From Acestrorhynchus altus (lineage: Eukaryota > Chordata > Actinopteri > Characiformes > Acestrorhynchidae), in NCBI GenBank assembly GCA_034509495.1, contig JAVGWO010000026.1, positions 2,999,409 to 3,063,408 of the forward strand: a DNA stretch of 64,000 bases, written 5' to 3'. Under the pieces are notes generated by a model, which saw only the letters and a program-made list of their open reading frames with translations, ran no database searches and had not been told where the DNA came from. The position numbers and the translations under genes are program-made. Below are positions 1 to 10,280 of this stretch, piece by piece. Position 1 is the first letter of the stretch. The number at the start of each line of letters is the position of its first letter.

Positions 1-356
1 AAAGTAAACAGGACTGGATGGAAGTGTGACAAGTAGATTCTTGTACTTAATGCACAATGATTCAGTGCTACAGTAAGGCATTATAGATTTTGTATTTATT
101 TGCAATTCATGTTTGTATGTAACATAATGTTTTGTAACATTATGTATAAAAAAAAATTCTATGCAGTGCCAGTGCTCATTTGGTGGGATGTTTGCCAACA
201 TCAGTATATCCCTTGGAAGCTTAATGCTGCCTGATTGTGTTACTCAACTAGCTACACTGTATATTCCAGGCCATATTTATTAGCCAGGTTGATCTCATAA
301 AGAATCTGTGTCAATATTAAGGTGCAAGGTTTTCATTTAAGAAATTGCACTGTAAG
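1..356. other. unique AT-rich sequence
   Basis: No gene or repeat recognised. The stretch is AT-rich with one oligo-A run near 148-156 and stop codons in all frames. Confidence 0.5.
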
Positions 357-750
357 TCCAAATGTTTGTGGACACCCCTTGTAATGAAAGGATTCAACTA
401 CATTAAGATGGACCCATTGCTGACCCATGTGTGCAACTGCACATAAAGAGCTTGTCTAGTCCCTGTAGAGAAGTATTGTCAATAGAATAGGACTCTCTGG
501 AGCAGATAAGCATGTACCTATTGGCACAGTACCTAATTCCAGACATAGGTCTGAGGGATATAAAACATTGAGCTGTGGAGCCGTGGAACTGATGGAGCTC
601 CATACAGTACTTCTGGGGTGGTGGTCTTCCTACATCCTGACCTCATTAACACTCTTGCTGCTGAATGCAATCAACTCCTCACTGCAATGCTCCAAAGTCT
701 AGTAGAAAGTCTTCCTGGGACAGTAGAGACATCTACAATGAAGCTTAACT
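357..750 (+). mobile_element. Tc1/mariner-derived MITE, copy 1
   Basis: The left end reads TGTTTGTGGACACCCC, the terminal motif of a common teleost Tc1-like family. Further in, the + strand at about 633-720 reads in one frame as HPDLINTLAAECNQ followed by LQSLVESL, which is the C-terminal end of a Tc1 transposase (family form PDL-N-L-EW then LVESLPRR). The catalytic core is missing, so this is an internally deleted, inactive copy. Related copies lie at 5.07, 28.98 and 40.93 kb. Seen: end motif and residual frame. Known from the family: Tc1 C-terminus. The right end is not clear. Confidence 0.7.
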
Positions 751-1502
751 GACTAATCAGTGTAAATAACCAGTGTACATTCCTAGCATGTCTTGCTTTA
801 CAAATAGAACTCGATTTGCTCAAAGGGTCATGACCAAGTTCAGTGTGGTTTTCAGATTTCACTTAAATTCAGCCCTACTGCAGTAAAGGCTTCAGGGTTA
901 ATGAGGCATTGAGTAATGTAACATAACCAAAAACAATGTAGATGCCTTTTAGCCATATTCCTTCTTCTTTACTGTACAAGAGCAAGAGATACATCCTGTG
1001 TTTATTAATAAAAAAAGGTTCGTGGCCTGAGGATGTTTCTGATATGTATTCTCAATCGCTTCCACGAAAACTGACCTCAACCCGATTCACACTAAAAGCG
1101 GAATTTGTTACATGGTAATTTCCTACTCACTCAGACTCTCTTTCTTATCCTCTCTCTTTCTCTGTCCGACTTCCATCTCCAGCATATGCACTGCGTGTTG
1201 AGATGCGAAAGGGCACCCAATATTTCTTGTAAGTGCAAAAGGAGACAGCCGGCTGCCCCAGGATGTAATTTAACTCACGGTGCAACCTTCAAAGCCACCC
1301 CTGTTTCGAGCTGCTGAAAAGCCTGAACAGTCTTTCTTAGCACAGATCGTGATTTCATTAGCTCACTGCATGCTAGTCTACAGTATAAATATTGAGATTC
1401 AAAGGCCACTCACTTATTCCAGTTTGCTGCGGAGGGAGAGCATGTCCTGCCGGATATGACTGCTGTGGTCAGGGCGATTGTAATTTTGTATTTGTATGCA
1501 TC

Positions 1503-1506
<4 letters not shown>
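751..1506. other. unique sequence
   Basis: No gene recognised. The 1190-1460 part is of higher complexity and GC than its surroundings but has no open frame worth calling. Confidence 0.45.

Positions 1507-1573
<67 letters not shown>
1507..1573. repeat. (TG)n microsatellite
   Basis: Uninterrupted TG run of about 33 units. The open frames over it (CVCVCV on one strand, HTHTHT on the other) are artefacts of the repeat. Confidence 0.98.
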
Positions 1574-1574
<1 letters not shown>

Positions 1575-2755
1575 GCAATCAGAAGGCAAAGCCTGGGAAA
1601 TGCCATTCAACTTATGCAAGTTAATGCCCATTTTTGCCTTAGCCTACCCTTTTTTTCTTCTAGCATGCCCAAGTGGCCTGATGATTTTTGTTTTTTTTTC
1701 TTCGAAGGCTGGACATGGGCTAGTTTTCACGCTGCCTTTATGCATGCTGGACAGAACCTAGCCAAGCTAATAGCATTTATCTAGTGCAGTTAGCATATCA
1801 AATACCTGCTGTCAGTGAAGATTTACATAGCCTCTTGTCTTGGGCCGTGTGTTCAGGAGGTGTGTGCGTGGGAAGGAAATAAAAATGTGCATAGCATGAA
1901 GAACAGGGGCCATAAGTGCAATGAATGCATCAACTTTGATGTTCATTTCAGAGTGCTTTCTGCTGTCCATGCAACCTTTTAGCTGTCTATTAAAAGCATT
2001 TATCATCTCATAAGTGTCTGAGACCACAGGGATGAATGCACTAAAAAGAGATTCTAGCTGGTTTGTCTGTAAGTCGTAGTTGGTAACAACTTGGCACAAA
2101 TAAATGAGCTTTACCTCAACCTCCCCCTTTTCCTTGATGATACTGTAAATATTGCAAGCAAGATTGGAATGATTGAGTGAGGTGTGGTAAGTGTGTGGGA
2201 GTATGTACAGGTACACTTTTTTTAATGACAGCACATTGCAGTTAGAATGATTATAAGGGTAATTTTGCATCTTATCACATGAAACTGAAGGAGGATATTT
2301 CCAATTCTTTTCCCCATTTTTTCTTTTCGTCCATCTTTCTCCACAATACCCATTTGCACCATAATCCTGTCACTTGGCTTTCTCTGTTTGATGCTGATAT
2401 TTTAATTTACGCTTGGCATGCTGCTTTATGGGGCTTGAAGGCTCCTGTCTGGGGCACCACAATGCATTCCCGCCACAATAAAGAGCATGCCGCACAGCCA
2501 CTGTAGCTATTCGCAGGTTTGTGAGGCTGTAGAACTCCATCTAATGCAGGTCCACTGGGCTCACAGCTGTTCACAGCGAGATAGCAACCCTTTTTTCCCC
2601 CAAGAAACTATTCACCAATATCACCAACCTCCTTTTACCCCAAACCATCATCTATCTGCACAATTATGCCCTCAACAAACACATACCAAGATTCATAAAA
2701 GCTTCTAGAACATCCTAGCAGACAATGTCACAGCTATAATCTTACAGGCAACCAT
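1574..2755. other. unique sequence
   Basis: Nothing recognised. A minus-strand open frame of 152 codons (1812-2270) has no motif, no signal peptide and no splice context that I can see, so I treat it as chance. Confidence 0.45.
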
Positions 2756-3060
2756 TTAATGATTCCTAAGTGTTTCGGTCATTTGAACTCCATTCAGGGC
2801 GAACTTCTGGTTGCTAACAAATAGAGTCTTATTTTGTTCTGGGAGAAAATCTGCATGCCTCTGGTTTTGCAGCTCCATGCTGGCAGTTGGTGATACATTC
2901 TGAGTGTAATCAGACTCTTGCACTAATGGCCTGAACGTGCCACAGAAGCAAAAGCAGTGATGAGGCCCCTGATTAAGAGATTGTGCTTCACAGCGCTGTA
3001 AAAATCGGAGCCACAGCAGTGCTTCCATTTACCCCCCCATATGGCGGCCAGTGAGACTTC
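2756..3060. other. candidate conserved non-coding island
   Basis: Unique, repeat-free, balanced composition unlike the AT-rich flanks. It ends in a C7 run followed by ATATGGCGGCC. No coding signal. Calling it a CNE is inference only. Confidence 0.2.
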
Positions 3061-3464
3061 ATAACTCACACTAATAAACACGGGGGAAGAGACAAGAAGC
3101 TATAGGCAAACACAAGCAGATGCAGCAAGAAACAGTCTGAAATGGGGGAAAAACAGGGTGAATACAGGGAAGATGCCAAACACGGCTGGCTGTCTGAATG
3201 TAAAGGTCAGGTGTATTTTTGTCATTTGTATAACATTTTGTTATCCATTTAAGTATCACTTATTCAAGACAAAGCACTATACCTGCTGCAGACTAAAGAG
3301 GGCTGTAAAATTTGTAGTGTTAACTCATTTATTAAGAAGATTCTTACTTTAGACTTGCTGACATGCACTAACCTGGGTGCAGCTTTAATATGAGTGAAAC
3401 AATGCTCTTCCTTGTTGGACAACCAAAAAGAAAGCTTCCAAAGTTTCCCTGCTGTAAAAAAATA
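3061..3464. other. unique sequence
   Basis: No feature recognised; several short overlapping open frames on both strands have no recognisable content. Confidence 0.45.
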
Positions 3465-3705
3465 CAACTCAAGCTGGTTAACCTGATTGACCAGCTTAGC
3501 TTTTGACCAGCATAGTTTTGTTTGTGTTTAATGGTGTAGATGATTTTCAAACATGTTTATTGATCTAATGATTTTGTATGATCTGGTAAAGCAGCATGAC
3601 CAAGCTGGTCAAAGAGCATAAACAAGGTGGCCAAGGATCATGACCAAGTTGGTCAAGGAAGATGAACAAGGTGAGCAAGGACAATAACCAAGCTGCAATG
3701 AAAAT
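3465..3705. repeat. degenerate GACCAGCTTGGTCA tandem-like repeat
   Basis: Variants of 'gaccaagctggtcaa' and 'gaccagc' recur about every 20 bases (for example near 3490, 3510, 3598, 3638). The same vocabulary appears on the other strand at 54.5-54.8 kb. This motif is common in teleost genomes as a decayed minisatellite-like repeat. Confidence 0.6.
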
Positions 3706-3875
3706 ATGTTGTTTGCTTCTTCTACTCCTTATACGCACATACCCAACATGGATTAGAGATTATTTGAATGGAGCAGATTAGTTGAATCAGGTTTGTTCGG
3801 AGCATGGAAAGCTCTAAAATGTGAAGAATCGGGGTACCTTCAAGACCAGGGTTGAGAAACACTGGCCTAAACCAT
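3706..3875. mobile_element. non-autonomous DNA transposon end (probable)
   Basis: The stretch contains a pattern 'gaatcaggtttgttcgg', 'ggaaagctctaaaa' and 'gaccagggttgagaaacactgg', which I recognise as the conserved end of a dispersed teleost DNA-transposon repeat. The superfamily is not certain (hAT-like is possible). Confidence 0.4.
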
Positions 3876-4710
3876 TTTAGATATATGCAGAAATTTTACA
3901 TATTAAAACATGCAGTTAAAATACATCTCAATGTGTCTTTTACAGTCATTTGCTCACCACAGCCAATAGATAATAGAGTTATTGTAAAAAGAGCAGAAAC
4001 AGTACAATTATTTTGAATGCACAGGCAGACCAATCAGGATTCTCTCTGCGTCACACTCTCTTGCTACGTCTGTCATTCTTTCACTGTTTTTCTCACTCAC
4101 TGCCAAATAGTCCCAATATACAATATCCTGATTTTCTGGATACTGGATATGATAAGCAAGCATGAATCAGTGGGATATTCCTGTATTTCACAGGAGAGGT
4201 GGGATGTTTGTTATTTGTGTTATATCTGTAGCAAATTAAAAAAAAGTGGGCAATTGTGCTTAGGATTTTAACTTCTACTACATTGCTGTACCAATGACTC
4301 CACCACAGTTTTGATTAAAATTAAGGGGCGTCAAGGGTTCAACCCCAGTGGTAGGAGATGGGAGTCTAAGTCAAGAAAAGCCAGTCATGCTTCAAGTGGC
4401 ATTGCTGCTAGATGACACTTTATTGATGTCCAACTAAATAAGCAGCATGTTTTGATTCATTTTTATTGGTATGACAACAAATATATAGACCAGTTTAAAG
4501 TACCATTTGGACACTGACATGACTCGGTTAAGTAGGTAAGATTTATGGAAGCACTGAAAATTATGACATCAACTTGTGGTATTTAGAGCTTACCTCTCAA
4601 TGCTCTGTGCTTTGGGGCTTTAGAGAACCATTACAGCGGTCTAGTGGCAATAGAACTGCTGACATGTATACTGCTCCTAATTTGCTGAATGTTTACAAAC
4701 TCACACTCAA
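3876..4710. other. unique sequence
   Basis: Nothing firm. A small GGGTTCAACCCC palindrome near 4336 resembles a B-box but has no A-box or tRNA fold around it. Confidence 0.4.
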
Positions 4711-4725
4711 ACACACACACACACC

Positions 4726-4774
<49 letters not shown>
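4711..4774. repeat. (CA)n microsatellite
   Basis: CA run with two early interruptions (ccc and ata), then uninterrupted to the end. Confidence 0.97.
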
Positions 4775-4777
<3 letters not shown>

Positions 4778-5071
4778 TAAACACAGCAGATGGCATTGGA
4801 CATTGTGTCGAGTTGCACAGGGACCTGCAAAGTCATTTGCCTTAGCAAAGGTCAACCCTCTCCCTTATGACCAATTATCAAGGATTTTGCCTCTAGAGGG
4901 GAGCAAAAAGGCAGCAAAAACAACAGCAAAACCATCTCTCTGAACATTGAGTCTTATTTATTGTAATGTAAATGTGCTGGCTAGAATAACCAGGAGGCCA
5001 ATAGTGTCACACATCAGCAAATCATTTTAGCATTACTGATTTACAGTATTCTCAGCAGCTATGCTGTATTT

Positions 5072-5334
5072 ACAAATGTTTGTGGACACCCCGCTAATGA
5101 ATACACTCAGCTACATTGAGTTGCAACCATTGCTGATACAGATGTGTAGGCACATGTATTCAGATAATGTAGTCTCTATGTTGCCAATAGAACAAGATTC
5201 TCATTGAGTTGTAAGCGTGTGATCTCTGGATTCCTCTCAACAATGCTCTAGAATCTAGTAAACAGCATTCCCTAGAGTAGGGCACAGTCACTACAAAAAA
5301 AGCTGGATAAACTCTTTTTACCCTTGATTTTAGA
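5072..5334 (+). mobile_element. Tc1/mariner-derived MITE, copy 2
   Basis: Same left end as copy 1 (TGTTTGTGGACACCCC at about 5079), then 'accattgctga' and a decayed C-terminal transposase segment ending 'tggataaactctttttacccttgattt', the form seen at the right part of the family. No catalytic region. Confidence 0.65.
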
Positions 5335-5720
5335 TTAAACGTTTACATGCACTAAATAAAAATATTTTGTAAGTAATCAGATCAATGCATTTACATACAC
5401 TTGGGTAATCAGATAATGGGTTTACATGAGTCAGGTAGTAATTAAACAGATTTATGTAGGGGTGGGAGAATGTCCCTGCTGGTTTGCCCCACTGGTTTGT
5501 GCTGTGTGGTGGACCTTTCATCAGTGACATGTACAGCTTATCAGGAAGGGTGCATACACAAACTGAGAAATAAGAAAGAAGTCAGGGTAAGTTGTGTACA
5601 TGCTGTAAATCTGATTACAGAGCTAAATTAAAGCTTTCTTTATCAGATTGATTAATCAAAATACATGACCACTTGATTAATCAGATAACTGCAGAATATT
5701 AATTCAGACATGTATGCAAA
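5335..5720. mobile_element. family E repeat, TTTACATGCACT ends
   Basis: It starts 'gtttacatgcactaaata' and repeats versions of 'ttacatacacttgggtaatcag' and 'gattaatcagat'. A second copy at 39.6-39.78 kb ends with 'gattaattgagtgcac' then 'ataaatgcactcag', the inverse of this start. Together they suggest a DNA transposon with terminal inverted repeats carrying TAATC/GATTA cores; no coding capacity is left. Confidence 0.5.
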
Positions 5721-5774
5721 ACAAACTACAAGATTTACCCTATCTAACTATGGTATCATTATTATGGATGAATA

Positions 5775-6010
5775 CAACTAAAATTCACATGTTTCCAACT
5801 GATTTAAGTGCCAAATGTTTACTGTTCTGTCCACATGTACGTATTTGACCTGCATGCAGACTCTTGCTGATCAGCAAAAGGGGGAGGTTATTATAAATAT
5901 CCTTGTCAATCTAATCATTGCAAATAAATAATCAGAATTCATCATGAAAATGCATTTTCAGCTCAAAAACCCTCAATTTCCATCAGAATTTTGGAAATGT
6001 TTTTAGTCCT
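5775..6010 (-). mobile_element. repeat family A, fragment
   Basis: Matches the family A interior in reverse: 'gtttccaactgatttaa', 'catgcagactcttgctgatcag', then 'cttgtcaatctaatcat'. See the 45088-45943 copy for the family description. Confidence 0.6.
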
Positions 6011-6217
6011 TACATGCAAAATATAAACAGAATTAATTACTATAACAGCATGTTTTGGTGCACTGCTACTAAGATTTTTCCTCATTTTGGTGGTATATGT
6101 GAAGATTGTCAAAAGCAGCTGGTTTGTATCTGTATGGTTTCATTCATGCCTTACACTGTTGATATTTGGCTGTTTAGAAAATTACATGAATTTGCAGGTG
6201 TTTCCAATAACAACTGG

Positions 6218-6290
6218 TTAACTGGTATACAAATAAATAAATAACTGGTATACAAATAAATAAATAACTGGTTATACAAATAAACAAAAT
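6218..6290. repeat. short tandem repeat, about 24-bp unit x3
   Basis: Three copies of a unit reading ataactggtatacaaataa plus a variable AAAT tail. Confidence 0.8.
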
Positions 6291-6300
6291 ATTGAGGCAA

Positions 6301-7471
6301 TATACAAAAAGTGGTACAAATACTCAACAAAGTTGGCAAAATATCTATTATATATAAGATTCATTATATCTTTTCTGGTTGATTTTATAGCCTAACCCTA
6401 AGGTTTCTCAATATGTAACTTTACAGGTTATGAACATGTCACTTTAACTCCTTTTTAAAGAGAATCTTTAGAAGAAAGAAAACTCCTTTAAGCTTATAAA
6501 TCTGAATTCCACATGACCACATGGTAATGTTTGTACAGAAAGCATGACATTATCATAGAGTTCATTTTGGGCAGAACCTTAAAACTTGATATAAACAATA
6601 ATGCCTAATCTTGCTTGGTTTATATCCTAATATCAATACAAACATCAATATATCATCTAGCCATACATCGCACTCTGTTAATCAGTTTATAAATCCTGCT
6701 GTGAGCTGTGAATATGAAACGGCATCCATCTAGATACATTGACTATATGTTTTTTTTTCCTTTTTTCTTTTTCTAAACATTACCAATATAATTGATTCTG
6801 GCAACAAAATACTCTAATAACTATAGTTTATGTCAGGCTCCTCATATGAGATTCATTAGGTGATTAATCATGCTTTTAATGGGTGGTTGAGAAAAAAATA
6901 AAATAAAACGAGAAGTTGTGGTATTATTTGTCCCTGTGGCATTTGTTCACAACCGAATTTAATTCAGAGCAAGTTGTAAATATGAACTTTGTCATGGTTA
7001 TAGGGATCCTATTCCCACAAACGTGCCTTAAGGGAAAAGGATATATGAGAGTGATTATGTGGCATGAGCAAAGCAATGCAGGAGGAGATTCCTCTCCAGC
7101 TGTTCCACTGACACAATGTACTTATAATGTTGAGGGTGAAGGCAAGGCAGGTTGCAAGTCCATAGGAGCTTTAATGAAAGGTATCCAATGAGCCATAATC
7201 AATAAAACAACTAAATTCCACATAGCCAGTTCAGTCAGTACATTCATACTAAAATACATGTAACTCTATTGGAATTACTAGAAAATACTAAAACTACATT
7301 AGCCTGGGCTGTTTCTCAATATGCATTCTTGTGTGTTCTTTCATCCTCATGTTCTTGCCTAAAGTTATCTTCCAGTATAGAAGTTGCATTTAAAATACTC
7401 AAGGATACTGTTACCAAGAACGATTGATTCAAAACTCCAGGAACTTTAATCAATGTGTCAGTGTTTTGGAG
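6301..7471. other. unique AT-rich sequence
   Basis: No gene recognised; a poly-pyrimidine run sits at about 6751-6773. Confidence 0.45.
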
Positions 7472-7655
7472 CAGCAGTGGCATGGTGGACCCATCCATGG
7501 CCTGGTAGGATCAGAGGTTAGGAAACCAGCCTTGTGACTGGAAGGTTGGTTCATTTCCCTGAATTGGCAGGATATGACTAAAGTGCCTATTGAGCAATTG
7601 TGTATGTTGTGTGTTTCACTGCATGGCTGCTTTAAATGCAGAGAAAAAATGCCCT
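7472..7655 (+). mobile_element. tRNA-headed SINE, plus-strand copy
   Basis: The head reads 'ccatggcctggtaggatcagaggttagg' with 'cagccttgtgactggaaggttg', equivalent to the A-box to B-box head of the widespread fish V-SINE-like family. The middle is shortened. The 3' part 'gtgtttcactgcatggctg' then 'tttaaatgcagag' is the typical tail section. Its partner on the minus strand follows directly, tail to tail. Confidence 0.6.
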
Positions 7656-7790
7656 GTGTGCAAAACACAGTGTGTGCATGGGCACAATCGAACAGTGAAT
7701 ACATGAGCCCGGAGCAGTGGGCAGTTCAGCGAATCAAACCTCCCGGTCACAAGCTGGTTCCCTAACATCCAGGTCATGGCTGCCCTTAAG
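7656..7790 (-). mobile_element. tRNA-headed SINE, minus-strand copy
   Basis: Read on the minus strand: 'gggcagccatgacctgg', 'ttagggaaccagcttgtgac', 'gggaggtttgattcg', then 'ctgcccactgctccggg'. This is the same SINE family as the neighbour at 7472 and as the copy at 53.03 kb. Head end lies beside the tRNA-Asn pseudogene. Confidence 0.65.
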
Positions 7791-7794
7791 TGTC

Positions 7795-7868
7795 TGTCTC
7801 TGGGAGGGCTAAAACCATAAACATCTCAATTAACAGCCGAATGCGCTAACCGATTGTGCCACATGCAG
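7795..7868 (-). pseudogene. tRNA-Asn(GTT) pseudogene
   Basis: The minus strand holds a 74-base intronless stretch that lines up without gaps with vertebrate tRNA-Asn as I know it. The D-arm and anticodon arm are almost intact: 'tggcacaatcggttagcgc' then 'attcggctgttaa', with GTT as anticodon. The variable loop and T-arm have several changes ('ttttagccc' in place of the consensus TTCGAGCCC), and the 5' acceptor strand (ctgcatg) no longer pairs with the 3' side (agagaca). By eye about four fifths of the last 67 positions agree. The broken acceptor stem and degraded B-box argue for a dead copy. Confidence 0.75.
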
Positions 7869-8214
7869 TAACTGAGGAGGGGTGCAACCATCCTAGCAGT
7901 CAAATATTAACCACAAAAGGCTTTACTAAAAAGAGGTCATTATTATCAGGTTCAAATACAAATCGGCTTGTGATACTTGTGCTGACCTTCCACACGTCAT
8001 CCATAAGTAAATAACCTTTATTCTTAAGTGATCCAGCTGCTTCACTAATAGAAAGTTAAAAGTGTCTTCTCTGCAAGGCTCAGCATTGTTCTGTATTTAC
8101 AAAACGGGAATAATCATTCTCCACTGGTGTCATTGGTGACATATTGAACTTGGCTTTTATTTTTTGTGCTTCTCTGAAACAATGCTTTTTTGTAGGCCTC
8201 TAACCTAGAACAAA
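7869..8214. other. unique sequence
   Basis: No feature recognised. Confidence 0.45.
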
Positions 8215-8480
8215 GAATGTTTCTCTCGATATCTAAATTAAAGCATCCTCAAACTGAGCGCCCATTATAGGTTTTGTGTCTGAGAGGGAGAACAAAGCTG
8301 CTCGACATGTTTTCGGCTCTGAGCAAGCGATGAGTGGCTAAATGTCACAGGGATGCGGGATCTATAACGTAGCAGTATTGGCTAAAGCCAGAATGCCAAC
8401 AGTAACCTCTGTTGTCTTCTCACAGTGTGCCTTCTAAATGGATTCCAAAGCACTGAATAATGTGCCCTAATAGAACTGCA
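8215..8480. other. candidate conserved non-coding island
   Basis: Repeat-free, high-complexity block with no open frame over it and several CpGs retained (ctcgacatgttttcggc, gggatgcgggatctataacg). CNE status is inference. Confidence 0.25.
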
Positions 8481-8530
8481 ACCAGAGTTAATAGCTTTGT
8501 GGCTTTGTGTCAGTGTCTGTCTTTGGGAGA

Positions 8531-8548
8531 GAGGAAAGACAGATAGAT

Positions 8549-8587
<39 letters not shown>

Positions 8588-8605
8588 GAGAAAGAGAAAA
8601 AGAGC
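8531..8605. repeat. (GA)n with GATA edge
   Basis: GATA units lead into a pure AG run (8553-8584) followed by an impure purine tract. Confidence 0.95.
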
Positions 8606-9365
8606 ATGGTGCATATACTTAATTTAAAGAGACAATTCTGAACAATATTCTGCATAATCTCTTTAAGACTTAGGGTCTAATCCCAGTTGTCTGGTCAGGC
8701 TTCCCATCCTTGATTACTAGGATTTTTTCCATCCCATTCTCATATTTGTAGTGGATTGACAAGTGATCCAATGACACAATGTTCTCCCAAGCTGTCGCTC
8801 GTTCTTCCTCAGAATTGGGTTTGAAAGGAGTAGACATTTTTCAGTACTTTGGAGAGGGCTTCTTTGTCTGGAGGGGAAATAAAGAGCCAAAAGCTGAGAA
8901 AAAGGCAGAAAAAAGAGGTGCGCTAAAGAAATGACGGCTTGTCAGCAGACAGCAGAACAGTACAGAAACATACTATTTACAGCATTTGATGGGGCAGGGG
9001 GGTTTCCATCTTAAAAGAGACAGAAAGAAAGACAAAGACAATTTATGTAGGAAGACTCAAGAGAGATGCCAGAGAACACCTTTCACTTGAGCCAGAAATG
9101 TAGCAAATATGTTTCATAAAGCAAGAAAAAGGGAGTAAAGCCTAGAAAAAAAAAATTCTTTCAGTCCAGTGCTTTGAGATTTGGGTTCAGTTTAGATCTT
9201 TGACCCCTCACGCACGCTCTCAGCCTGAGGGCTCGTATGACAGATGCATTCTCCCGGCCAGCCGGAGATGAATGTTTTCAAAAAAAAAAAAAGAAAAGAA
9301 CGGAACTTTGTCATCTGAAGAGAAGAGAGGAGTTAAATGTTCTCTTTTAGGTTTATTATTATTGT
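8606..9365. other. unique sequence
   Basis: No gene recognised; contains oligo-A runs near 9149 and 9281. Confidence 0.45.
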
Positions 9366-9438
<73 letters not shown>

Positions 9439-9447
9439 GTAATAATA
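9366..9447. repeat. (AAT)n microsatellite, left half
   Basis: Pure AAT run interrupted only near its end. It continues on the far side of the SINE at 9448-9614. Confidence 0.97.
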
Positions 9448-9613
9448 GGGGCGGCACGGTGGCGCAGTGGATAGCGCTGTGTGTGTGAACCCTACAATGG
9501 ATTAGCACCCTGTCTAGGGTTGTTTCCCGCCCTTGCGCTCAGAGTTGCCGGCTGGGCACCGGCTCACCCGTGACCCTATTCAGGAATAAGCGGTTCAGAA
9601 AATGGATGGATGG

Positions 9614-9614
<1 letters not shown>
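9448..9614 (+). mobile_element. DANA-like SINE, internally deleted
   Basis: Begins 'gggcggcacggtggcgcag' then 'tggatagcgctgt' and jumps at once to the 3' section 'accctgtctagggttgttt', 'gccggctgggcaccggctc' and an ATGGATGGATGG tail. The middle, including the B-box, is gone compared with the 19.6 kb copy. Confidence 0.8.

Positions 9615-9660
<46 letters not shown>
9615..9660. repeat. (AAT)n microsatellite, right half
   Basis: TAA run following directly on the SINE tail. Confidence 0.97.
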
Positions 9661-9661
<1 letters not shown>

Positions 9662-9714
9662 GTAAATCAAACTTGTTCCAAGAAGCTTATTAAAGTCAGG
9701 AGGACAAGAGGGTC

Positions 9715-10280
9715 TTAGTCAGGGAGGTGACCTGTGTCACTCTGACAGAGCTCCAATGTTGCTCTGTGGAGAGAGGACAACCATTTCTGCAGCACTTTAC
9801 CAATCAGGCATATATGGTAGAGTAGGCAGACAGAATCCACTCCTCAGTAAAAGGCACCTAAGGACTCTCAGAACATGAGAAACAAAACTATCTGGTCTAA
9901 TGAATGAAAAATGTAACACTTTGGCTTCAATGACAAGCATCATGTCTGGAGGAAACCAGGCACTGCTAATCACCTACACAATACTATTCCTATTGTGAAG
10001 CATGGTGGTGGCAGCATCATGCTGTGGGGATGTTTTTATGCAGCAAGAACTGTGAGTCTAGTCAGATCGAGGGAAAGATGTCTACAGTGATGTACAAAGC
10101 CATTCTTGATGATAACCTGCTCCAGAGCATTCTGGACCTCAGACTGGGATAATGGTTTATCTTTCAACAGGACTTTGTCATTGTGGGGTATTGTGTGTAG
10201 ACTTTTTGAGGGAAAAGTGAATAGAATCAATTTTGTAATAAGTGGAGTGCTATAAATTTCTGGATGCACTGCATGTTCTG
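9715..10280 (+). mobile_element. Tc1 transposon remnant, lineage 1
   Basis: Degenerate + strand transposase: 'ctggaggaaaccaggcac' and 'catggtggtggcagcatcat' followed by gctgtggggatg encode the W-R-K-P and MVW-type stretch of Tc1 transposases. At about 10170 the 'caacaggac' of the conserved QQD is followed at once by the right-end sequence 'ttgtcattgtggggtattgt', so the 3' third of the gene is deleted. The right end 'tttctggatgcactg' (10257-10271) is the recognisable terminal repeat. A second member of this lineage is at 58.44 kb. Confidence 0.85.

Noticed and set aside
1392..1784. 130-codon open frame over the TG array
   Set aside because: It is CVCVCV repeat translation; the same type recurs at 4.7, 30.1, 33.4, 34.3, 34.8 and 62.4 kb on both strands.
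1812..2270. 152-codon minus-strand open frame
   Set aside because: No domain, motif, start context or neighbour supports it; length is within what AT-rich non-coding DNA can give by chance.
4320..4350. B-box of a SINE
   Set aside because: No A-box, tRNA fold or tail around it.
7795..7868. Functional tRNA-Asn gene
   Set aside because: Acceptor stem does not pair and the T-arm B-box has changed.
9366..9660. CRISPR-like array
   Set aside because: Regular repeats here and elsewhere are microsatellites without spacers; the genome is a vertebrate.
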